From assembly GCA_900546845.1 (NCBI GenBank), contig UREK01000012.1:1-64000 (forward strand): a stretch of 64,000 nt of DNA, read 5' to 3'. Each line of letters starts with the position of its first letter. Position 1 is the first letter of the stretch. Made by a program: the position numbers and the translations under genes. Below, piece after piece: positions 1-8,222 of the stretch. Origin of the DNA: an uncultured Eubacteriales bacterium. GTDB lineage: Bacteria; Bacillota; Clostridia; Christensenellales; CAG-138. The notes under the pieces were generated by a model, which had not been told where the DNA came from, did no database searches, and saw only the letters and a list, made by a program, of their open reading frames with translations.

Positions 1-180
1 CAGTCCGCTTCGCGGACAGCTCCTTTGCCAAAGGAGCCTTTTGGTCTGTGCGCTCCCGCACGCCGCCCGAATACGAAACCCGTTGGAGTTCATCACGCCC
101 AAACGCCCCCCTTTTTGAAAGGGGGTGGCAGCGCGCAAGCCGCTGACGGGCGATTGCCGTACCAAGAAGCGCTTCGGAAA
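1..180 (+). repeat. Modular palindromic intergenic repeat, copy 1 (cut by window start)
   Basis: The stretch holds the hairpin GTCCGCTTCGCGGAC, then CTCCTTTGCCAAAGGAG, a linker, then a CCCCC-TTTTTGAAAGGGGG palindrome followed by GTGGCAGCGCG. The same order of modules recurs at 1905-2225 and, inverted, at 8650-8915. No convincing gene is seen in 1-304; the small open frame at 93-293 on the minus strand is inside the repeat. Function is unknown; this may be a non-autonomous mobile repeat or a structured transcript end. Confidence 0.6.
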
Positions 181-304
181 ACATGCTGAAGATCGCCTTC
201 CTCCGCCCGCCGCTTCGCAGGCGCTTTTCCCAAAGCCTGTTTACTTCCTCCGCGTTTTGAAGTACCATAGAAGCTGAAAGCGAAACATTCCACGTTGGGA
301 GGAT

Positions 305-1819
305 ATGAACAATATGCCGGATTATAAAAAGCTCCAGAACGGAAGCGACATCCGCGGCGTCGCTATCGCAGTGGAAGGCGGCAAGCCGGTGGATCTGACG
401 GAGGATGCTGCGCGCGCCATTGGCGGCGCGTTTGCCAAATGGCTGCGCGGCCGCTTGGGCGAAGGTGTGAAGCGTGTCTCCATCGGCCGGGATTCCCGGC
501 TTTCGGGCGAGCAGCTTGGCACATGGCTCTCAGATGGCCTGCGCGCCGCGGGGATGGACGTCACGGACTTCGGCCTTTGCACCACGCCCGCGATGTTCAT
601 GTCCACCGTCCTCACGGGCTGGCAGTTCGACGGCGCGGTTATGATCACTGCCAGCCACCTTCCCTTTGAGCGCAACGGCTTTAAGTTTTTTACCGCAGAA
701 GGCGGGCTGGAAAAGCAGGACATCGCCGCGATCCTCTTGAGCGCGGGCGCGGGCGATTTCCCCACGGGAGGCTCCGGCACCTTGGCCAAGGCCGCTTTCC
801 TTCCCGCCTATGCCGCGATGCTCCGGGAAAAGATCCAAGCTGCAACCGGTATGGAGCAGCCGTTTTCCGGGCTCCGCATCCTCGTGGACGCGGGCAACGG
901 CGCGGGCGGCTTCTTCGCGGGCGAAGTGCTTGTCCCCCTCGGCGCGGACACGGCGGGAAGCCAGTTCCTCGAACCGGACGGCCGCTTCCCCAACCACGCG
1001 CCCAATCCGGAGAACCCAGCCGCAATGGATTCCATCCGCGCGGCGGTGCTCGAAAACAAGGCGGATTTCGGCATCATCTTTGATACGGATGTGGACCGGG
1101 CGGGCGCGGTGCTCGCGGACGGCAGCGAGCTCAACCGCAACCGTCTCATCGCCATCCTCTCCGCCATCCTGCTGCGGGAGCACCCGGGCACGACCATCGT
1201 AACCGATTCCATCACCTCCACGGGCCTTGCTTCGTTCATCGCCGCGCATGGCGGCGTGCACCGGCGCTTCCAGCGCGGCTACCGCAACGTCATCAACGAG
1301 GCGCAGCGCCTCTGCGCCGCCGGGCAGGATGCGCAGATGGCCATCGAGACTTCCGGCCACGGCGCGTTGCAGGAAAACTATTTCCTTGACGACGGCGCTT
1401 ACCTGATGGTGAAGCTCCTCATCGAGCTGGCGCGGGCGCGGCGGGAAGGCCGCACGCTCGAATCCCTGCTCACCGGGCTGAAGGAGCCCGTGGAAAGCAT
1501 GGAGTTCCGCATGGCGCTCAACGCGGAGGACTTTGCCGCCTACGGCAACGAAGTCATTGCCGCGCTCGCGGAATACGCCAAAGCGCAGCCCGGCTGGACG
1601 CTTGCCGAACCCAATTACGAGGGTGTGCGCGTGAGCCTCGACCCCGCCCACGGCGATGGCTGGTTCCTGCTCCGGCTTTCGCTGCACGACCCGCTGATGC
1701 CGCTCAACATCGAGAGCGACCGGGCGGGCGGCGCAAAGCAGATCGCCGCCGCGCTTGCGAACTTCCTCGCGGGGTTCGGCAAGCTGGATTCCGCCAGCCT
1801 TGCGGCGTTCGCGGAGTGA
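305..1819 (+). CDS. Phosphomannomutase/phosphoglucomutase family enzyme
   Basis: A 504-residue alpha-D-phosphohexomutase that would interconvert hexose 1- and 6-phosphates in the cytoplasm. Visible signatures are the phosphoserine loop ITASHLP near residue 116, the early R-D-S-R-L-S segment (SIGRDSRLSG), the metal-binding DTDVDRAG near residue 262 and a sugar-binding ETSGHGA near residue 349. The start has a good GGGAGGA Shine-Dalgarno 3 bases upstream of ATG. Length is typical for the bacterial family. Sugar specificity (mannose, glucose or glucosamine) cannot be told from the sequence. It stands alone between two repeat clusters, so it is probably monocistronic. Confidence 0.9.
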   Translation: MNNMPDYKKLQNGSDIRGVAIAVEGGKPVDLTEDAARAIGGAFAKWLRGRLGEGVKRVSIGRDSRLSGEQLGTWLSDGLRAAGMDVTDFGLCTTPAMFMSTVLTGWQFDGAVMITASHLPFERNGFKFFTAEGGLEKQDIAAILLSAGAGDFPTGGSGTLAKAAFLPAYAAMLREKIQAATGMEQPFSGLRILVDAGNGAGGFFAGEVLVPLGADTAGSQFLEPDGRFPNHAPNPENPAAMDSIRAAVLENKADFGIIFDTDVDRAGAVLADGSELNRNRLIAILSAILLREHPGTTIVTDSITSTGLASFIAAHGGVHRRFQRGYRNVINEAQRLCAAGQDAQMAIETSGHGALQENYFLDDGAYLMVKLLIELARARREGRTLESLLTGLKEPVESMEFRMALNAEDFAAYGNEVIAALAEYAKAQPGWTLAEPNYEGVRVSLDPAHGDGWFLLRLSLHDPLMPLNIESDRAGGAKQIAAALANFLAGFGKLDSASLAAFAE

Positions 1820-1854
1820 TGGAAGTAGAAGGCGGATAGCATGCCGCCTGCGGC

Positions 1855-2225
1855 TTGCGTTGCATGTTGTGACAGTTCGCAAGGGCTGCGAAGATAAAAC
1901 AATCCTCGGCCCGCTTCGCGGACAGCTCCCACGGTTCGCAATGACCGCGCAGTTAAGACAATCCTCAGTCATGGCTTGCGCCATGACAGCTCCTTTGCCA
2001 AAGGAGCCTTTTGGTCCGTGTACTCCCGTACGCCGTCCGTATACGAAAAAACGCCGGAGTTTACCACTTCCAAAAGCCTCCTTTTTGAAAGGAGGTGGTA
2101 GCGCGTGAGCGCTGGCGGAGGATTGCCGTATACGGAAGAACGCCGGAGTTCACTGCCCCCCAAAAGCCCCCTTTCTGAAAGGGGGAGGCGGCGGCATAGC
2201 CGCCGTCGGGGGATTGCCTTTCCGC
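1855..2225 (+). repeat. Modular palindromic intergenic repeat cluster, copy 2
   Basis: Contains two tandem variants of the module found at the window start: a hairpin closed by CAGTC/GACAGCTCC (GCTTCGCG loop near 1915, and ATGGCTTGCGCCAT near 1968), CTCCTTTGCCAAAGGAG at about 1989-2005, then two palindromes of the CCTCCTTTTTGAAAGGAGG type, each followed by a GC-rich inverted repeat (GCGCGTGAGCGC near 2101; GGCGGCATAGCCGCC near 2187). I see no gene between 1820 and 2332. Confidence 0.65.
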
Positions 2226-2332
2226 AAAGCCCAGCCGGAAGATTGCGGGGCGCGAACTTCACTCTATTCGCTGAATTTTTCGACACGTGAAAGGGCGGCG
2301 CCGGCCACCCTCTGAATCGTTCTTTATCAGGC

Positions 2333-3442
2333 TCAAATCTCCCCAAGCCAACCCGCGTCAGGCGGGAGCTTCCTCACGAAAATGCGCCCCTCGTTGATCT
2401 CCTCCTTGGTCTGGTGGAACTTGAAGGCAATGGAGCCGTCGTCCAGCTTGCCTGCGATCTCGATCTTGCCCGCCGGGTGCGACATGCAGAACTTCAGGCA
2501 TTTTCCCTGCCCATTCTGCATGGCTTTTGCGCGTTCCACAATGTCGTACCCTTCCGCAAACGGCACCTGGAACGTGTTTTTGACGCCGCTCACAGGGCGG
2601 CATTGGAACACATAATATGGCACCACGCCGCACGCGGTCAGCTTGCGCAGGAGAAGCCCCAGCGTCTCCGCCGAGTCGTTCACGCCGCGCAGGAGCACGG
2701 TCTGGTTCTTCACGACAACGCCGCATTCGAGCAGCGCGCGGATCGCTGCGCGCGCCTGCGGGGTGATCTCGTTGGGGTGGTTGAACTGCGTCACCACGTA
2801 GATCTGCTTGCGCTTCGTGTAGCGCGCGAACGCCTTGAGCAGCGCCGTATCCTCAATAATGCGCATCGGGTAGACAACCGGCATGCGCGTAGCGACGCGG
2901 ATCAGATCCAGATGGTCGATCTCCGAAAGCGCGTCGAAATAGCGCTCGACCGTCCTTGTCGGCAGCATGAGCGCATCGCCGCCGGAAAGGATGGCGTTTG
3001 TGATCTCCCCATGCGCACGGATGTAGCCGATCACCTCGTCGAAATGGCTGGCGATTTCTTCATCGGAAAGGCCCACAAGGCGCTTGCGGAAGCAGTGCCG
3101 GCAGTACATAGCGCAGCGGTTTGTGGTCAGGATCAGCGCGCTTTCGCGGTATTTGTGCTGCACGCCCTCGCAGACCGTGTTGCTGGCTTCGCCGCTTGTG
3201 TCGAACGCGCCACTCATATCCGTTTCAAAAAACGTAGGGATGCACATCTTGCGAATGGGGTCGTTCGGGTCATCCCAGTCGATCAGGGAAAGGTAGTACC
3301 GTGTGGCGGACATCGGAAACGCTTCGCAAAGTTTTCGCATGCGTTCCGTCTCCGCTTCGTTCAGGCCGAGCTTAGGCGCGAGCGCTCCAATGTCGGTCAC
3401 GTTGTTTTTCATCTCTTCATACCAAAGCATACATCGTTCCAT
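2333..3442 (-). CDS. KamA-family radical SAM aminomutase-like protein, divergent
   Basis: A 369-residue (from the ATG at 3442) PLP-dependent radical SAM protein of the lysine/glutamate 2,3-aminomutase family. The 4Fe-4S motif C110-x3-C114-x2-C117 (RCAMYCRHC) and the SGGDALM segment that follows are intact. Compared with the true KamA at 28703-29974, the two aspartates that bind the lysine side chain are replaced by R282 (QCRPVSG) and about H322 (CMSHPAGK), the PGGGGK PLP-lysine loop is shortened to PAGK, and the C-terminal cysteine cluster is absent. It is therefore unlikely to be a lysine 2,3-aminomutase. A glutamate or other amino-acid mutase is possible. The exact start is uncertain (TTG 3457, ATG 3442 or ATG 3430). 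Confidence 0.8.
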   Translation of the reverse strand: MERCMLWYEEMKNNVTDIGALAPKLGLNEAETERMRKLCEAFPMSATRYYLSLIDWDDPNDPIRKMCIPTFFETDMSGAFDTSGEASNTVCEGVQHKYRESALILTTNRCAMYCRHCFRKRLVGLSDEEIASHFDEVIGYIRAHGEITNAILSGGDALMLPTRTVERYFDALSEIDHLDLIRVATRMPVVYPMRIIEDTALLKAFARYTKRKQIYVVTQFNHPNEITPQARAAIRALLECGVVVKNQTVLLRGVNDSAETLGLLLRKLTACGVVPYYVFQCRPVSGVKNTFQVPFAEGYDIVERAKAMQNGQGKCLKFCMSHPAGKIEIAGKLDDGSIAFKFHQTKEEINEGRIFVRKLPPDAGWLGEI

Positions 3443-3683
3443 CCTTCCTTCTCTCAATTATAAATTTGAATAATAAAACATAAAACGCATGCGCAAGCAG
3501 CGTCATCCTTACCTTTTTGAATAAAACGACCTACAAAGAAGAGATATGCAATCTGAACGATGCCATGATGCAACCAGCTCTTTTTCTTATTTTAGCATAG
3601 AGCTGGGTGCTTTTCCATGGTTTTTCCCGTCGAATCGTGGCGGGGATGTGAACGTTCTCCGAATATTCAAAAAATATATATAG

Positions 3684-3713
3684 AAAAAGCGGAGACCACC
3701 GCCTCCGCTTTTT
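3684..3713 (-). terminator. Intrinsic terminator of rpmE (possibly bidirectional)
   Basis: AAAAAGCGGAG and CTCCGCTTTTT form an 11-bp stem with an 8-base loop, 11 bases past the rpmE stop. T-runs lie on both sides, so it may also stop plus-strand transcription. The rest of 3443-3683 holds only the leader of the KamA-like gene; a possible extended -10 (TGCTAAAAT on the minus strand) lies near 3590-3600. Confidence 0.8.
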
Positions 3714-3724
3714 GTTTTTGACTT

Positions 3725-3925
3725 TTAGTTCAGGCCATAGCGCTTCTTGAAGCGGTCTACGCGTCCGCCCGTGTCGACCAGCTTCTGGCGGCCGGTGTAG
3801 AACGGATGGCACTTGGAACAGATTTCGACCTTGAGCTCGCCCTTGACAGAACCGCTCTTGAAGGTCTCGCCACAGGCACAGCGCACGATGCACTCGCCGT
3901 AGGACGGATGGATATCCTTCTTCAT
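3725..3925 (-). CDS. rpmE: 50S ribosomal protein L31 (zinc-ribbon type)
   Basis: A 66-residue L31 beginning MKKDIHPSYGE. The CxC pair (RCACGE) and the later CSKCHPF pair give the four cysteines of the zinc-binding (C+) form, and HPFYTGRQKLVDTGGRVDRFKKRYG is the classic C-terminal signature. The ATG at 3925 is preferred over a GTG at 3934 because the GAGGGGTG ribosome-binding site sits just upstream. It lies downstream of rho on the same strand, the common Firmicutes arrangement, but has its own promoter in the gap. Confidence 0.97.
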   Translation of the reverse strand: MKKDIHPSYGECIVRCACGETFKSGSVKGELKVEICSKCHPFYTGRQKLVDTGGRVDRFKKRYGLN

Positions 3926-4014
3926 TCGTTTCACCCCTCATATTATTTGCTTGGCGCAGGGCGATTAGCCGCCCTCCTGCTGCATTGACGGGTGAAGCCA
4001 CCCGAACAGCTGAT

Positions 4015-4044
4015 ATTATATCGCACCCACAGCGTGGAATGCAA
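4015..4044 (-). promoter_or_regulatory. Sigma-A-type promoter of rpmE
   Basis: On the minus strand TTGCAT (4044-4039), an 18-base spacer and TATAAT (4020-4015). The roughly 80-base leader that follows contains the perfect hairpin AGGGCG-GCTAAT-CGCCCT and a GGGTG/CACCC pair, which could be an autoregulatory L31 leader; that last point is conjecture. Confidence 0.65.
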
Positions 4045-4081
4045 GCACTATTTTTGCGAAAGCGCGGGCTTTCCCCCGATT

Positions 4082-5980
4082 TTAGTTGATGCGCTTGCCA
4101 GCGGAATAGCCGTCCTTTTCGTAGATCTTGTTCCAGGCGGTCAAACGCTGGATGAACTCCTCGTTGGTGGCCGTTTTATCAAGCATGTTGATCATCTGTT
4201 CCGTGACCTCAGCCGGGTTCCCCGCAGCAAGCGTGCGGCGCATGGTGAACACTGCGTCAAGCTCTTCCTTGGTGAGCAGGAGCTCCTCGCGGCGCGTGCC
4301 GGATTTGTAGATGTCGATGGCCGGGAAGATGCGTTTTTCGCTCATCTTGCGATCCAGATGGATCTCCATGTTGCCCGTGCCTTTGAACTCCTCGTAAACG
4401 ATGTCGTCCATGCGGCTGCCGGTTTCGATGAGCGCCGTCGCAATGATTGTGAGGCTCCCTCCGTTTTCGATGTTGCGCGCCGCGCCGAAGAAACGCTTCG
4501 GCTTATGCAGAGCGCCTGGATCCATACCGCCGGAGAGCGTCTTGCCCGTAGCCGGGATAGTGAGGTTATACGCGCGTGCAAGACGCGTGATGGAATCCAT
4601 CAGCACCACGACGTCCTTGCCCTGCTCAACCAAGCGCATGGCGCGCTCCTGGGTCATCTCCGCAACGCGGGTATGGTGCTCAGGCAGCTCGTCAAACGTG
4701 GAATAGAGTACCTCGCCCTTGATGGAGCGCTGCATATCGGTCACCTCTTCTGGCCGCTCGTCGATGAGCAGCACGATCAGGTGCACATCCGGGTAGTTGT
4801 TGGCGATGCCGTGCGCGATGTTCTTCAGAAGCGTCGTTTTGCCGGATTTCGGCTGGCTGACGATCATGCCGCGCTGGCCCTTTCCGATGGGCGCGATGAG
4901 GTCGATCAGGCGGATGGCAAGGTTCTGGTCGTGCCCAAGGCCCGCCGATTCGAGCGTGATCCGCTCGTTCGGGTAGATCGGCACAAGCTCCTCAAACGGC
5001 CTGCGCGCCTGCGCTTTTTCCGGCTCCTCGCCGTTGACAGCCGTGATGTAGAGCAGCGCGAGAAAGCGTTCGCCTTCCTTGGAGGGGCGCGTCTTGCCGG
5101 TGACGAGGTCGCCCGTCTTCAGGTTGAAGCGGCGGATCTGCGCGATGGAAACATAAACGTCCCGGTTGCCGGGCAGGTAATTCTCGGAACGCAGGAAACC
5201 ATAGCCATCCGGCAGCACTTCCAGAACGCCCTCACAGTCGCCGCACGCGCCGCCTTCCAACAGCTCCGGCACGGCGGGGTTGCTGGTGCCGTATTCCTTA
5301 TTGTAATAGCCTTCGGGCTTCTGGGCGCGGTAGCCTTCCTCGCCCTCGTATTGCGGCGCGGGCGCATAGGGTTCGCGTGGCTGGTAGCTTTCCTGCGGCG
5401 CACGGTAGCCCTCACGGTAATCGCTGCTGCGGTTATAATCTTGGCGGTAGCCGCCCTGGTACCCTGTGTTCTGATAGCCCTGGTAGCCTTCCTGGCGGCG
5501 GTTGTACCCGCCCTGGTATCCCCCTGCTTCACGGTTCTGGTTGTACCCATATGGCCGCTGCGGCGAATAACTCTGGTTATATTGGCGGCGGTTGTACCCG
5601 CCCTGCTGGTAATCCTGCCTGGGGGCGCGGTATTGTGGCTGCTGCGGATAGCGTGTGCGCGGCTCATATGCGGCCGCCGGTTCCTCTGCTGGCGCGGAGG
5701 CCTGCTGCTGCGCAGGGGCCGCCGGTGTAGCCGCTTGCTGCGCGGGTGCAGCAGCGGGCTGCTGGGGCTGCGCAGCGGGTGGTGCTGAAGCTGCGGCGGT
5801 TTTGGAATCCGCCTCCGGCTTCGCGCTCGCGTCCGGCGCTTGCCCTTCCATCCGGCCACCGTTCATGATGATGTCGACCAGCTCACCCTTGCGGTATTTC
5901 GTGATCGACTTCACGCCCTGTAGCTTTGCGATCTCACGAAGGTCATTCAGACTTTTTTCCTGAAGTTGTTCTCTTGTCAC
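4082..5980 (-). CDS. rho: Transcription termination factor Rho with long low-complexity insert
   Basis: A 632-residue Rho, an RNA-dependent hexameric ATPase that ends transcription. Residues 1-45 form the Rho N-terminal helical domain (SLNDLREIAKLQGVKSITKYRK). Residues about 50-240 are an inserted disordered segment, first Ala/Gln/Pro-rich, then a repeated Tyr/Gly/Gln/Asn/Arg-rich tract (GGYNRRQ, GYQGGYN). The cold-shock RNA-binding domain follows (DGYGFLRSENYLPGNRDVYVS), then the Walker A SQPKSGKTT near 371-379, the LIDERPEEVTDM segment and the C-terminal ATPase core. The GTG start has AAAGGAG 7 bases upstream. Rho is usually about 420 residues, so the insert accounts for the extra length; several clostridial and Bacteroides Rho proteins carry comparable inserts. 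Confidence 0.96.
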   Translation of the reverse strand: MTREQLQEKSLNDLREIAKLQGVKSITKYRKGELVDIIMNGGRMEGQAPDASAKPEADSKTAAASAPPAAQPQQPAAAPAQQAATPAAPAQQQASAPAEEPAAAYEPRTRYPQQPQYRAPRQDYQQGGYNRRQYNQSYSPQRPYGYNQNREAGGYQGGYNRRQEGYQGYQNTGYQGGYRQDYNRSSDYREGYRAPQESYQPREPYAPAPQYEGEEGYRAQKPEGYYNKEYGTSNPAVPELLEGGACGDCEGVLEVLPDGYGFLRSENYLPGNRDVYVSIAQIRRFNLKTGDLVTGKTRPSKEGERFLALLYITAVNGEEPEKAQARRPFEELVPIYPNERITLESAGLGHDQNLAIRLIDLIAPIGKGQRGMIVSQPKSGKTTLLKNIAHGIANNYPDVHLIVLLIDERPEEVTDMQRSIKGEVLYSTFDELPEHHTRVAEMTQERAMRLVEQGKDVVVLMDSITRLARAYNLTIPATGKTLSGGMDPGALHKPKRFFGAARNIENGGSLTIIATALIETGSRMDDIVYEEFKGTGNMEIHLDRKMSEKRIFPAIDIYKSGTRREELLLTKEELDAVFTMRRTLAAGNPAEVTEQMINMLDKTATNEEFIQRLTAWNKIYEKDGYSAGKRIN

Positions 5981-6055
5981 GTTGCAGCTCCTTTCGCAAA
6001 CAACACATTAAAAAATTCAGACGACTTATGTGTCATCCTGTTAACGTGGTAATGG

Positions 6056-6084
6056 ATCCTATCAAGTGCAGCATTTTTAGACAA
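6056..6084 (-). promoter_or_regulatory. Probable rho promoter
   Basis: Minus-strand TTGTCT (6084-6079), 17-base spacer, TAGGAT (6061-6056), giving a leader of about 70 bases before the rho GTG. The spacing is ideal; the -10 is imperfect. The 300-base gap 5981-6280 otherwise holds the AT-rich divergent control region and the yabP leader. Confidence 0.5.
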
Positions 6085-6236
6085 TATAAGTATTATGCCC
6101 CTAAAAATGGAAATAAAACATCCTTCAAAAAATGTTGCAATCATTACAACTCTTTTCTTTTTTACTATAACTTTACAAAGCGCACTTGTCAAGACAATAT
6201 CTTGGCATTTTACAGTGATTTCACACATATATATTG

Positions 6237-6264
6237 AAAAAACCGGTTCATTGGCCCCGGTTTT
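6237..6264 (+). other. Stem-loop directly upstream of the yabP ribosome-binding site
   Basis: AAAACCGG and CCGGTTTT pair around an 11-base loop, ending about 7 bases before the GAGGGAGGAA ribosome-binding site of yabP. It lacks a real T-run beyond the stem. It could be a weak terminator of upstream noise or affect translation. No sporulation sigma promoter can be called with confidence, although CACACATAT at 6222-6230 loosely recalls a SigE -10. Confidence 0.4.
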
Positions 6265-6286
6265 GATTACGAGGGAGGAAATGCTT

Positions 6287-6580
6287 ATGGACTCAAGGAT
6301 AACGGATGCGGGCACGACGCGGATTCGCGCCCATTCGATCCACATCGACAACCGGGAGTTGATCAGTGTCACAGGCGTAAAGGATGTGGACAGCTTCAAC
6401 GAGCAGGAGGTAGAGCTTTTGACCGAGGCGGGCGAGCTGCGCATCGAAGGCAACGATCTGCGCATCACAAAGCTCAGCCTGGACGAAGGGCAAGTTATCG
6501 TCGAAGGCGAGATTGCGGCGCTTGAATATGCGGATGCGCCGGCGGAGCGCGGCTCCCTGTTCTCGCGCATGTTCCGCTAA
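6287..6580 (+). CDS. yabP: Sporulation protein YabP
   Basis: A 97-residue YabP-family protein, needed for spore formation together with YabQ. The family pattern RAHSIHIDNRELISVTGVKDVDSFNEQEVELLTEAGELRIEG is readable across residues 10-60. The ATG at 6287 is chosen over 6281 because GGGAGGAA lies at the proper 7-base distance. Two bases separate it from yabQ, so the pair is translated as one operon with divIC and the Ppx-like gene downstream. It marks the organism as a spore former or a descendant of one. Confidence 0.9.
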   Translation: MDSRITDAGTTRIRAHSIHIDNRELISVTGVKDVDSFNEQEVELLTEAGELRIEGNDLRITKLSLDEGQVIVEGEIAALEYADAPAERGSLFSRMFR

Positions 6581-6582
6581 GC

Positions 6583-6918
6583 ATGAGCGGCACGGTCGGG
6601 GAGGTTCCCATCTTCCTTGGCGCGGTTTATGGGGGGCTCGTGATCGGCCTCACCTTCACCGCATTCCGAGGGCTGCATGCGCTTTTGGGCGGCGGCCGCG
6701 TCTCCGACGCGCTGCTTGACGCGCTGTATTACCTGCTCGCCGGCGTCATGGCGGCACTCACGCTGTACCGCGTCAACGGCGGGGCGCTCCGGCTGTATGC
6801 CCTTTTTGGCATCGCAGCGGGCATCTTTGCCGTACTGCGCTCCGTGGACCCTCTGCTGTGTGCCCTCGCGGAAAAGCTGCAAAACTTGCGCGGTAAAATT
6901 ACCAAAAAACGCTTGTAA
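6583..6918 (+). CDS. yabQ: Spore cortex membrane protein YabQ
   Basis: A 111-residue membrane protein with hydrophobic segments near residues 10-30, 45-62 and 67-85, followed by a basic tail (KLQNLRGKITKKRL). Size, topology and position right after yabP identify it as YabQ, known in Bacillus for a role in spore cortex formation. It has little sequence motif content of its own, so the call leans on context. Confidence 0.85.
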   Translation: MSGTVGEVPIFLGAVYGGLVIGLTFTAFRGLHALLGGGRVSDALLDALYYLLAGVMAALTLYRVNGGALRLYALFGIAAGIFAVLRSVDPLLCALAEKLQNLRGKITKKRL

Positions 6919-6976
6919 TCCGCTTGGGAATCGATTATATATATTAATAGGGAAACTATCGTGCAAGGGAGCGGCT

Positions 6977-7264
6977 ATGGCACAAAAGCGGAAATTCCGG
7001 ATCACGCCAAAGTTCATCGCACTGCTGGCTGCGCTGTGCGTGGTTTTTGCATGCGCGATCTTCGTTTCCCAGGAGCAGAAGCTCAATGAAATCGCCGAGC
7101 AGGAGGCCGCGCTGCAAGCGGAATATGAGGCCTTGCAGAACGAGGAACAGCGGCTTCAATACATGATCGAATACGCCAAGAGCGAGGAATATCTTCTCCA
7201 GTATGCGCGCGAAAAGCTCGGCTTCGTCTTACCGGATGACATTAAATTCGACATCGAGAAATAG
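6977..7264 (+). CDS. divIC: Septum formation initiator, DivIC/FtsB family
   Basis: A 95-residue bitopic division protein. A short basic cytoplasmic tail (MAQKRKFRITPK) is followed by one membrane span at residues 13-30, then a coiled coil rich in Glu, Gln and Leu (about 33-72), and the family end motif YAREKLGFVLPDDIKF. In division it would bridge FtsL and DivIB outside the membrane. The ATG at 6977 follows GGGAGCGG; the longer upstream frame overlaps yabQ and is not used. A yabP-yabQ-divIC order is conserved in spore formers. Confidence 0.92.
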   Translation: MAQKRKFRITPKFIALLAALCVVFACAIFVSQEQKLNEIAEQEAALQAEYEALQNEEQRLQYMIEYAKSEEYLLQYAREKLGFVLPDDIKFDIEK

Positions 7265-7359
7265 CCGCGTCCTCAGCGTGTGTGCAGGATGACGCGGGCC
7301 AACATTTCGGCGCGCCAACGGCGCGCCGTCGTTCTATTTATAACAGGAGGTTTTCCAGC

Positions 7360-8214
7360 ATGGATCAAACCGGGATCGCCGTGATCGACATCGGCAGCAA
7401 CTCCATCCGCTATCTGGGGCGCGCCCCGGAGAAGCGCCTCATGACAACGCGCCTTGCAGAAGGACTGGTTTCCACAGGCGTGCTTTCGGAGGCCGCGATG
7501 GCCCGCAGCATCGCCGTGATTACCGCCTTCGCACAGGATGCGCGCGCAGAAGGGCTCACGCCCCATGCCTATGCGACGAGCGCCGTGCGGGATGCCCGCA
7601 ACCGCAAAGAATTTCTCGCCAGGGTGGAGGACGCCTGCGGCCTTCGCATCGACGTGCTCTCCGGCGAGCGTGAGGCAGAATACGCGCATCTCGGCGCGGC
7701 CGCAGAAGGCGGACTCGTGGACGTAGGCGGCGCTTCCAGCCAGCTCGTGGCCGGCGGCTTCACAGCGAGCTACCCCGTAGGCTGTGTACGGGCAAAGGAG
7801 TGGGGCGAGCAGAGCGGCGCCCAATCCATCGAAGCGCTGCAGGAGGCTTTGTTCTCCCGCTTTTCAGGCTTCTACCGCTTTCCCCGCCTGTATGTGCCGC
7901 GCTGGACAGGCGTTGGCGGCACGGTCACGACCATCGCCGCGCTCTCCCGCAACATGGCCGTTTACGACCGCACCGTGATGCAAGAGATCGTCCTTTCCCA
8001 GGCGGATGTGGAGGCACAGGCCTACGCACTTTACGCCGAGGGGGATGCCGCGCGCGCCCAGCATCCGCTGCTCAGGGAGCGGCACGACGTGATCGTGGAA
8101 GGCGCACTGATCCTCCTCTACATCATGCGCGGCATGGGAATTTACGAGCTGCATGTGTCCGATGCGGACGGCATGGAAGGATACCGGGCGTATCTTGAAA
8201 AGCATGGGATTTGA
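7360..8214 (+). CDS. Ppx/GppA family phosphatase (short form)
   Basis: A 284-residue exopolyphosphatase/guanosine pentaphosphatase-like protein with the sugar kinase/HSP70-type ATPase fold. Motifs are VIDIGSNSIRY at the N terminus, YATSAVRDARN near residue 75, GEREAEY near 108, LVDVGGASSQL near 122 and GVGGTVTT near 183. It consists of the two catalytic lobes only, lacking the C-terminal HD region of long Ppx proteins. The ATG at 7360 has AGGAGG 9 bases upstream. Substrate (polyphosphate, pppGpp or a nucleotide) is not decidable. It sits in the divIC operon, as in many clostridia. Confidence 0.88.
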   Translation: MDQTGIAVIDIGSNSIRYLGRAPEKRLMTTRLAEGLVSTGVLSEAAMARSIAVITAFAQDARAEGLTPHAYATSAVRDARNRKEFLARVEDACGLRIDVLSGEREAEYAHLGAAAEGGLVDVGGASSQLVAGGFTASYPVGCVRAKEWGEQSGAQSIEALQEALFSRFSGFYRFPRLYVPRWTGVGGTVTTIAALSRNMAVYDRTVMQEIVLSQADVEAQAYALYAEGDAARAQHPLLRERHDVIVEGALILLYIMRGMGIYELHVSDADGMEGYRAYLEKHGI

Positions 8215-8222
8215 GGAATACT

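Noticed and set aside
530..1984. 484-codon minus-strand frame
   Set aside because: Antisense to the phosphohexomutase gene, whose catalytic motifs are unambiguous.
3531..4001. 156-codon minus-strand frame around rpmE
   Set aside because: Overlaps rpmE, its terminator and leader in another frame; rpmE is certain.
5430..5640. Short direct repeats
   Set aside because: They encode the repeated Tyr/Gly/Gln units of the Rho insert and are not a separate element.
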